From positions 3,040,169-3,104,168 of the forward strand of contig NC_087386.1 of NCBI RefSeq assembly GCF_963675165.1: a stretch of 64,000 nucleotides of DNA, read 5' to 3'. Positions 55,169 to 64,000 of the stretch are shown here, in pieces; positions within the stretch are counted from its first letter, which is position 1, and each line of letters begins with the position of its first letter. A program made the translations under genes and the position numbers. The notes below the pieces were generated by a model. That model ran no database searches. It saw only the letters and a program-made list of their open reading frames with translations, and had not been told where the DNA came from. Source of the DNA: Halichondria panicea (lineage: Eukaryota; Porifera; Demospongiae; Suberitida; Halichondriidae).

Positions 55169-58008
55169 TATAGTAGTTCCATAGTTCCATGGTTCCACAG
55201 TTTCACAGTTCCGTGGTTCTTCCACAGTTCCATGGTTCCACGGTTCCACAGTTCTATGGTTCCACAGTTCCACGATTCGGTTCCACAGTTCCATGGTTCC
55301 ATGGTTCCACAGTTCCATAGTTCCATGGTTCCAAGCGTTCCAAGTGTTCCATGGTTCCATAGTTCCATCGTTCCATGGTTCCATAGTTCCAAGGTTCCAT
55401 AGTTCCAAGGTTCCATAGTTCCATGCTTCCATAGTTCCATGCTTCCATGGTTCCATAGTTCCATGGTTCCAAGCGTTCCATGCATGGTTCCATAGTTCCA
55501 AGCGTTCCATGGTTCCACAGTTCCATGGTTCCATGCTTCCATGGTTCCACAGTTCCATGGTTCCAAGCGTTCCATGCATGGTTCCAAGCGTTCCATGCAT
55601 GGTTCCATGGTTCCATAGTTCCATGGTTCCACAATTCCATGGTTCCAAGCGTTCCATGGTTCCACAGTTCCATAGTTCCATGGTTCCAAGCGTTCTAGTT
55701 CCAAGCGTTCCATGGTTCCATGGTTCCATAGTTCCAAGCGTTCCATGGTTCTATAGTTCCATAGTTCCATGGTTCCAAGCGTTCTAGTTCCAAGCGTTCC
55801 ATGGTTCCACAATTCCATGGTTCCAAGCGTTCCATGGTTCCACAGTTCCATAGTTCCATGGTTCCAAGCGTTCTAGTTCCAAGCGTTCCATAGTTCCAAG
55901 TGTTCCATGGTTCTATAGTTCCAAGCGTTCCATAGTTCCAAGCGTTCCATGGTTCCATCATTCCAAGCGTTCCATGGTTCCATAGTTCCAAGCGTTCCAT
56001 GGTTCCATAGTTCCAAGTGTTCCATGGTTCCATAGTTCCAAGTGTTCCATAGTTCCAAGCGTTCCATAGTTCCAAGCGTTCCATGGTTCCATAGTTCCAA
56101 GTGTTCCATGGTTCCACAGTTCCATGGTTCCATAGTTCCAAGTGTTCCATGGTTCCACAGTTCCATGGTTCCATAGTTCCAAGCGTTCCATGGTTCTACA
56201 GTAGTTCCATGGTTCCATGGTTCCACAGTTCCATGGTTCCATAGTTCCAAGCGTTCCATGGTTCCATCATTCCAAGCGTTCCATAGTTCCAAGCATTCTA
56301 TGGTTCCATGGTTCCAAGCGTTCCATGGTTCCATAGTTTCAAGCGTTCCATGGTTCCATGGTTCCATAGTTCCATGGTTCCATAGTTCCAAGCGTTCCAT
56401 TGTTCCATAGTTCCAAGCGTTCCATGGTTCCACAGTTCCATGGTTCCATAGTTCCAAGCGTTCCATGGTTCCACAGTTCCATGGTTCCATAGTTCCAAGC
56501 GTTCCATGGTTCCATATTTCCACAGTTCCATGGTTCCAAGCGTTCCATGGTTCCATCATTCCATGTTCCAAGCGTTCCATGGTTCCATGTCTCCAAGCGT
56601 TCCATTGTTCCATTGTTCCATGGTTCCAAGCGTTCCATGGTTCCATTGTTCCATGCGTTCCATGGTTCCTACTGTTCTAAGCGTTCCATAGTTTCATTGT
56701 TCCATTGTTCCATGGTTCTAAGCGTTCCATGGTTCCAGCGTTCCATGGTTCCTACTGTTCCATGGTTCGTACTGTTTCATGGTTCCAGTGTTCCATGGTT
56801 CCTGCTGTTCCATGGTTCCAGTGTTCCATTGTTCCATAGTTCAAAGCATTCCATTGTTCCTGATTGTTGAACACTTTTAAAGGAACAGTGGGAACCATGG
56901 AACGCTGGGAAAGAGGAACAGTATAGAAACCATGCACGGAACAGTAGGAACCATGGAACCATGGAAGAAAAGTGAAAAGTTGGACCCATAGAACAGTAGG
57001 AACCATGGAACACTTAGAACCATGGAATGCTTGGAACCATGGAACCATGAAACGCTTGGAACCATGGAACGCTTGGAACTATGGAACCATGGAATGCTTG
57101 GAACGCTTGGAACCATGAAACGCTTGGAACCATGGAACTATGGAACGCTTGGAACTATGGAACCATGGAACGCTTGTAACCATGAAACGCTTGGAACCAT
57201 GGAACTATGGAACCATGGAACGCTTGGAACTATGGAACGCTTGGAACCATGAACCATGGAACCGTGGAACTATGGAACCATGGAACTATGAAACCATGGA
57301 ACTATGAAACACTTGGAACTATGGAACCATGGAACGCTTAGAACCATGGAACTATGGAACCAGGGAACGCTTGGAACTATGGGGAACAATGGAATGCTTG
57401 GAACCATGGAACTATGGAACCATGGAACCATGGAACCATGGAACGCTTGGAACTATGGAACCATGGAACTATGGAACGCTTGGAACACTTGGAACTATGG
57501 AACCATGGAACGCTTGGAACTGTATGGAACCATGGAACTATGGAACCATGGAGCTATGGAACCATGAAACCATGGAACGCTTGGAACGCTTGGAACCATG
57601 GAACTATGGAATGCTTGGAACTATGGAACCATGGAACGCTTGGAACTATGGAACCATGGAACGCTTGGAACCATGGAGCTATGGAACTATGAAACCATGG
57701 AACGCTTGGAACGCTTGGAACCATGGAACTATGGAACCGTGGAACCATGGAATGCTTGGAACCATGGAACTGTGGAGCCATTGAACCATGGAACTTTGGA
57801 ACCATGGAACTATGGAACTGTGGAACCATGGAACTGTGGAACCATGGGACTGTGGAACCTTGGAACTGTGGAACCATGGAACTGTGGAACCATGAAACTA
57901 TGGAAACATGGAACCATGGAACTGTGGAACCATGGAACCGTGGAACTGTGGAACCATGGAACTGTGGAACCATGGAACTATGGAACTGTGGAACCATGAA
58001 ACTGTAGG
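55169..58008. repeat. 2.8-kb minisatellite that reverses strand at its centre
   Basis: From 55170 to about 56868 the sequence is built from short units GTTCCATG, GTTCCATA, GTTCCACA and GTTCCAAGC. From about 56880 to 58003 the same units run as reverse complement (GGAACCATG, GGAACTATG, GGAACGCTT). The switch is at about 56862-56884, in TGTTCCTGATTGTTGAACAC. Left arm about 1.7 kb, right arm about 1.1 kb. Units are roughly 8-9 bp in mixed order. Six-frame reading stays open on both strands only because the units lack stop codons. Confidence 0.95.
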
Positions 58009-58011
58009 AAT

Positions 58012-58600
58012 GAAAACACCGCAGGTGCTGATGCCTCGGTGGAGATGCCAAAGCTACATAACATAAAGCTACTTTTTAGCATGCAAACTCAAAGAGTGGG
58101 TAATGATCGACCATGAATGTTGTTAAAAACGATCGATGCCAAAAGTTCAAGTCTAAAATTAATGGCTGCCGTCTGCAGAGCCTTGCAGCTCTCTTCTCAC
58201 TCGTGCAGCTACCAATAGCTAGCGTTCTAGTGCAGAGCTAACTACTAAGTAGAGTAGCAACATTCGGTAAACAAGTTTGGCTACGTGCTCTTCTGAAAAG
58301 GCTGCAATGGCATTCCAAGTAAGCAAAACTAGGCATAACTCGAGAACGAAGCATTATTTTGCAAATCCACAATAAAAATCCAAGTAAACATGACTAGAAG
58401 CCTATAGAAACTCTTACTTGCACTTGATTCATCCTTGTCATTGAGCAGCTGTAGCAGTCTACACACACAGTTGGATAGCCACCGTACCTACTTGTACGTG
58501 TTTTAGTTAAATATGCATTTCGCATTACATCATAATATTGAACAGGAAGAAATTTGTTAGAAAGTTCTAGTTTCTGTACCTCGCTTGCGCATGTAGGAGA
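58012..58600 (-). repeat. ATGCCTCGG dispersed element, reverse copy
   Basis: Reads in reverse relative to 38653-39215: it starts ACCGCAGGTGCTGATGCCTC, includes GGTAATGATCGACCATGA and ends near CTCGCTTGCGCATG. Its end abuts the minisatellite. Confidence 0.75.
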
Positions 58601-58959
58601 AAGCCAGAAATCGGAAAACGCGGAAGTGAAAGGTAAATGAGTGGGCGTAGCAGGGCAATGCATTCCAAGGTTAACCCTTGATTTTGCACAGATGTAATGA
58701 GATATCCTCTTGCCTGATCACTCTACTAGTCTATGTAAGTAAGTAGAAAGCTGGCCAGCCTAGTTTTAAGTAGACTCTCCATTGTCTGCAGTATAGACTT
58801 GATATAATAGCTAGCTACTTGCACATGTCTGCAGTAGACTCTAGCTAGCTACATGCACAATGACTGAATTAATTATGTCTGTACACTGAGCTAGATTTAG
58901 TATGAATTTAACATTATCATTTTTAATTCAGCCAGTCACCTAACTCCTACTTATACTCC

Positions 58960-60545
58960 CCAATTTATTGTCCAGAGGTTATTTGGCTCTATACTGAAAC
59001 ACGCCGAGCCACTTTTCTGACTTTCTGAGAGCCATGATTATAGAACGGGAACTGGAATAATTATGTTCAATCCTGGTCTATATACAAGCAATTAAGTATA
59101 TCAGCCAATAAGTTATGTTGATATACTCAAGTTACTTTAATCAACTGGAACTTGCTGAGCAACTTTTCTGACTTTCCGAGAACAGTGGTTCGTTAACGAG
59201 AACCCTGAAAAATAATGTATTCAGTGCTGGTCTATAGACATGCATACAGATATCAGCTAGTATATGTTGATATATACTCTTCTGAGGTTATTTGAATCGA
59301 CTGGAACTTGCTGAGCAACTTTTCTGACTTTCCGAGAGCAGTGGTTCGTTAACGGGAACCCTGAAAAATAATATATTCAGTGCTGGTCTAGACATGCATG
59401 CAGATATCAGCCAGTACGTTGATATATATACTCAAGTTTACAATTCTGGGGTTACTTTAAGCGACTGGAACTTGCTAAGCAACTTTTCTGACTTTCCGAG
59501 AGCAGTGGTTCGTTAACGGGAATCCAGAAAAATAATCGACTGGAACTTGCAAAGCAACTTTTCTGACTTTCCGAGAGCAGTGGTTCGTTAACGGGAATCC
59601 AGAAAAATAACATATTCAGTGCTGGTCTAGACATGCATGCAGATATCAGCCAGTATGTTGATATAATTATACTCAAGTTTACAATTCTGAGGTTACTTTA
59701 ATCGACTGGAACTTGCTAAGCAACTTTTCTGACTTTCCGAGAGCAGTGGTTCGTTAACGAGAATCCAGAAAAATAACATATTCAGTGCTGGTCTATAGAC
59801 ATGCATGCAGATATATCAGCCAGTATGGTGATATATACTCAAGTTTACAATTCTGAGGTTACTTTAATCGACTGGAACTTGCTAAGCAACTTTTCTGACT
59901 TTCCGAGAGCAGTGGTTCATTAACGGGAATCCAGAAAAATAACATATTCAGTGCTGATCTATAGACATGCATGCAGATATCAGCCAGTATGTTGATATAT
60001 ACTCAAGTTTACAATTCTGAGGTTACTTTAATCGACTGGAACTTGCTAAGCAACTTTTCTGACTCTCCGAGAGCAGTGGTTCGTTAACGGGAATCCAGAA
60101 AAATAACATATTCAGTGCTTGTCTAGACATATGCAGATATATCAGCCAGTATGTTGATATATACTCAAGTTTACAATTCTGAGGTTACTTTAATCGACTG
60201 GAACTTGCTAAGCAACTTTTCTGACTTTCCGAGAGCTGTGCTTCGTAAGCGGAAACCCAGAAAATATATTTAGTGCTGGTCTTAGACAAGCAGGTAGCAG
60301 CCAATACGTTGATACACTCTTCTGAGGTTACTTTTAATCGACTGGGAACTTGCTGAGCAACTTTTCTGACTTTCCGAGAGCAGTGATTTGTAAACGGAAA
60401 CCCAGAAAATATATTCAGTGCTGGTCTTATAGACAAGCAGGTATCAGCCAATAATTATGTTGATAATACCTAAGTTTACAATTCTGAGGCTATACTTTAA
60501 TCGACTGCATGGAACTTCCTGGAGCAACTTTTCAGACTTTCCATG
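58960..60545. repeat. Satellite array, units of about 140-170 bp
   Basis: About ten to eleven copies of a unit holding TCGACTGGAACTTGCTAAGC, AACTTTTCTGACTTTCCGAG, AGCAGTGGTTCGTTAACGGG and a CAGTGCTGGTCTA region. Copies start near 59150, 59292, 59462, 59538, 59702, 59868, 60030, 60193, 60340 and 60495. One unit (about 59462-59537) is cut to about 76 bp, keeping only the conserved core. Divergence rises toward both edges. Confidence 0.9.
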
Positions 60546-61156
60546 TGTAGTGATTCAACTGTAATTCATAAAAAGCATTTCTCGGACAAGCAATGCAGGC
60601 AGTCAGTCCATCCATGCCTTCAGTTATTGTTACTTTACTCAACTAGAACGACTCTTGACGTTCCATGGGCAGTAATTCAAATGTTAATTACAATTTCACT
60701 AGATGCAAGATATTATTCACGTCTCAGTGCAAAGATAGCCTTTTGAGTAAGTTCGTGACAGAAGATTCAATCATGAGAAACTGTATTGAGTTCTGACTAT
60801 AGAGATTGAATCAAAGTGTACGGACTATACATAGACTCTATACTATAATTATAATTTCATTTTGCTGGGCTGATAGACTGGTGTGTACCTGGTTTGTTGC
60901 ATGACCATGCATGCATCTATATATAGTGTGTTGTCAGCAGCTAATTACTATAGATTTTGCTTGAATAGATGTATAGTACTGTGTATTGTCTTGATAATTT
61001 GATATAATATATATAGTGTGTGTCATGCATGGGTGTAAGACTAAATTCTATACCAGGATCCATGCAACACAGTATATACACAAACAATCCTCATTATAGT
61101 CAAGTCCTGGCAGTGTATATATACGTAGTCTTCACCAGTCCTATATACAATATAGG
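60546..61156. other. No gene seen
   Basis: AT-rich. The first 140 bp are decayed satellite (GACTCTTGACGTTCCATGGG). The rest has only short chance frames. Confidence 0.5.
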
Positions 61157-61986
61157 TACAGGGTTTTGCAGAGTTCTTGCAACATGAACTTTTAACCAGT
61201 CTGTGCATGCGTAGAGATCTGCCACCATGTGATCAGTAAAAATGGATTCTAAAGTAAAGTCCAGGACTTGTATCACTATGTAGCTAGCTGAGGCAAGTAG
61301 TAAAATCAAAAGTGGGCAGCCCAGAAGTCTATCTTGGGATGGTGTTGTCACTGTCATTGGTCCTACAAGGCTGAAACACTGCCATTCGATTGAAGTCTTT
61401 ATAAGGATACGGCCAACTTAATTAAAATGTGTACAAAAGAAGGCCGCAAGATATATTACATGTCCGACTACAAAACTAGGGTATTAAAGCTTCCTCTTCT
61501 ACCAAGTTCCTATTGGTTCGAACTCATGCATGGATGTATTGTTTTGACCACGATGTCAATCCCACTACAGTGAACTCTGCTACATTCTACAACATCCACG
61601 AGTTAGAGCTGGCACCACTGGTTGCAAGCTCGAAGTTTAATACACCAGGCTATGGCGACCTCTGCAAATTTTAACTCCTGCTGATGTATTAAACTCATGC
61701 TGCACTCACAAGATCACTATAATAAATTAATTTGGGGTTCAGACAAATTTGGGGTTCAGACACTTCCACGCTGGAGTACTCTGGCTCACCAATTACATAG
61801 TAATATCACATCACCCTCCACTGTTATAATTATGTGAAAAGAGAGTTTTGAGGCTGCCTTACTCATTTCCACACACACATGCACTGACCCTTAGCTAATA
61901 GTCTGCGGTGAGATCAAAGGCAGATCTCTGCGCATGTGCAGACCGATTAAAAGTTCATGTTGCAAGAACTCTGCAAAACCCTGTAT
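61157..61986. mobile_element. Inverted-repeat element of about 830 bp
   Basis: 61157-61222 and 61921-61986 are inverted repeats of about 66 bp containing CAGGGTTTTGCAGAGTTCTT and TGCAACATGAACTTTTAA. Around 61420-61460 a plus-strand reading with VQKKAARYIT is reminiscent of LINE reverse transcriptase tails but is too short and broken to call. The class is uncertain. Confidence 0.6.
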
Positions 61987-64000
61987 ATGGACGAGCATGC
62001 AGTGACAATGAAGTATATAGGCAGTGATGATGCTGCGATTGAAAGACAGTTATGAGAGAGAGTGAGGAAAACTCTCACTGGATAAATACAGGCGTATATA
62101 TAGATAAACTATATTGCAAGTAGATAATAATCGCTATAGTTAAGCTTGTAGATTGTACACCATCGTCTCTAGATATATATATGTCCTATATATAGCTGTA
62201 ATGCAGGTGATTCTGGTGCATCCAAGCACTTCCTGACACAGTAATTTATGTTGCTTACATTTTATAGAAGGCAAGCATGATTATATCTCTACCAAAGATT
62301 GGATAGCCCCAATAAAAAAGACTTACTACTGTCGTGGCCGTACCGTTACCATACCGTGACAATTAATCTGTCAGTATATGTAAAATGAATAATTATGTCA
62401 ATAATTTTTTTACACCATAATTATAATTAAATACACCAAGCCACAGGTGTTTCAACCATTGACGAAAAGTCTGTCAAAGAAAGAGATTCCATGAAGTGTT
62501 CTGGCATTAGCGAAGATGAGGTGCAAAAATAATTATATCAATAGTTCTCGACTCAACCAGAAAATCAAAGGAAGATTTGAGAATAAACCATCCAATGCAT
62601 TCAAGCAATCCTTTTATAGCATCAAGTTCATATAATGAGCATTATGCATGGACTATCCCTATCCCGTAGACATACAAAGCAAGATAATAATATATAATTA
62701 TATATACAACGTATACATACCAGACAGGCTTTAATATGGGGCTGTTAAATTGTTAATTGTGTCATTGAAACTTAATTATCCAACTGATAGCCTCCCTCAC
62801 ACGTATATAGGGCAATATTCTAGATTTATATATTTTAACAGATACACCAGAGAGGCCGGTATAGTGGATCAACCAATCCTTATTATATAACTATACTCCA
62901 ACCGCCACTTCTTGGTTTTATTCTCTCTCACAGCCAACTATATAGTTATAAGCCGCCTATTTGATCCACAAGTAACTTTTTTTTACAATTCAAGCTATAT
63001 AACTTCAGCAGTAGCTACTTCCACCCAATCATCTCCCTAAGCCTCCCAATATGTTAAAACTGCCTGTTTATATAGAACTAAAAACAGACAACATCAGCTA
63101 TTGTATATATACAGACATGCAACGGCCACAACAGCGTCCTTAACTGGTTCACCAAGGAATAAGACATAACGTTAAAAACTTGCATGGATTAAGGAAATAT
63201 ATACACTACTATCAAGCTATGCAAACTAGAGGAACTGCAATTACAAAACCAATCCCTGCATTATCCTAAAATTGATTATGACACACATGCACCTATAGCA
63301 CAAACTCTAGCAGCCAACCCCAAAAAGCTGTTCTCTAAATCCACTATACCTATGCCCTTGTAACAGATGTATCGTGAACTGCATGCATAAGAACTTACCA
63401 GAACTATAGCTATAGCGTTAACAATCTGTCTATAATGTTATGTGTTTGTCCATTACAATTATGTGTTTTATACTCAGCGGCATCATATTAGTGATGCCTG
63501 TCTGTCGGTCTCAACTAATTGCCAAGCCCTTCTTTCTTTTTATATCATCACCTCTAAATTGAATAATCAAAGAAGACAAGGGAATCTGTATACACGAACA
63601 AATTCTTCATTCCAAAGTCTAGTATAATTATATGCATGCATGATATGTATAATTATGTATGCCTATAATATATATCAGCAGAGAAAAACTATACCGATAT
63701 ACCTCTATACAAAAATGTGCACAAAGTAATATGACTCGCGCATGTGATGAAGTATACTGTAAACTTACTAGTAATCTCCTAGAAAATGTTAACCGTGACG
63801 TTTTTAGGGGTGCATGTACAATGACATCTGATTCTAGCTATATATTCGTTCGCGTTCAACGTTCAGAGCTGCTCACTGCACACTGATAGAAGACTATCTT
63901 TTCACAAAAATCATAAATAGAGACAATAGTCGGGTTGATCCTCTTCACTTCCACTCTTTACTCACTGCTAACAAATTCTGTGCGTTGCGTAATGTGTGCG
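61987..64000. other. AT-rich stretch with no supported gene
   Basis: Frames of 61-75 codons near 63442 and 63659 have no recognisable domain. No bounded repeat or RNA gene was seen. Confidence 0.5.

Noticed and set aside
55142-58051. Many overlapping open frames (up to 257 codons) rich in MEPWNHGT or MVPSVPWFH
   Set aside because: They arise because the minisatellite units lack stop codons in several frames. They exist on both strands and change with the array orientation.

Overview
The window looks like nuclear DNA of an early-branching animal, most likely a demosponge such as Amphimedon; the organism is inferred, not given. The reasons are intron-bearing metazoan genes (signal peptide peptidase, a PDZ-SAM protein, a P-Rex-type RhoGEF, a TRAF protein) packed 200-400 bp apart with short GT-AG introns, an AT-rich background, a dense load of small inverted-repeat elements, and a beta-helix/multi-pass membrane protein of a type I associate with sponge gene sets. 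I see no rRNA, tRNA, CRISPR or prokaryotic operon structure.

Layout. 1-2620 is a decayed retroelement (reverse transcriptase plus a C-terminal zinc-finger/restriction-like nuclease region) ending in an A17 tail. 2621-4877 is repeat debris. 4878-9720 (minus) is a broken gene for a beta-helix ectodomain membrane protein with at least eight frameshifts or stops. 10354-15480 is mostly non-autonomous DNA elements around a second broken gene (10608-11343). 15556-16479 is an intact, intronless two-domain GNAT acetyltransferase.

Three plus-strand genes follow head to tail: signal peptide peptidase (18848-23690, 10 exons, 377 aa), a PDZ-SAM protein (23900-29312, 10 exons, 610 aa) and P-Rex (29724-49868, 26 exons, 1490 aa: DH-PH-DEP-DEP-PDZ-PDZ-C-terminal IP4P-like region). 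I chained the exons by hand; phases agree across every junction and each chain closes in frame, which strongly supports the models. A seven-helix membrane protein gene (43136-44044, minus) lies inside a P-Rex intron and its 3' end overlaps a predicted P-Rex exon. An intronless TRAF-like RING/MATH gene (50578-52182, minus) converges on the P-Rex 3' end. P-Rex and TRAF-like proteins are both signalling proteins, but nothing in the sequence shows that they work together.

52183-64000 has no convincing gene. It holds a 1.1-kb element with 85-bp terminal inverted repeats and a perfect 9-bp target duplication, a 2.8-kb minisatellite that flips strand in the middle, a roughly 160-bp satellite array and another inverted-repeat element. 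The least explained structures are the strand-flipping minisatellite, the element at 13511-14397 built on the same plan, and the non-autonomous families that share TIRs beginning TACCGTAT or TAGYCTCGA.
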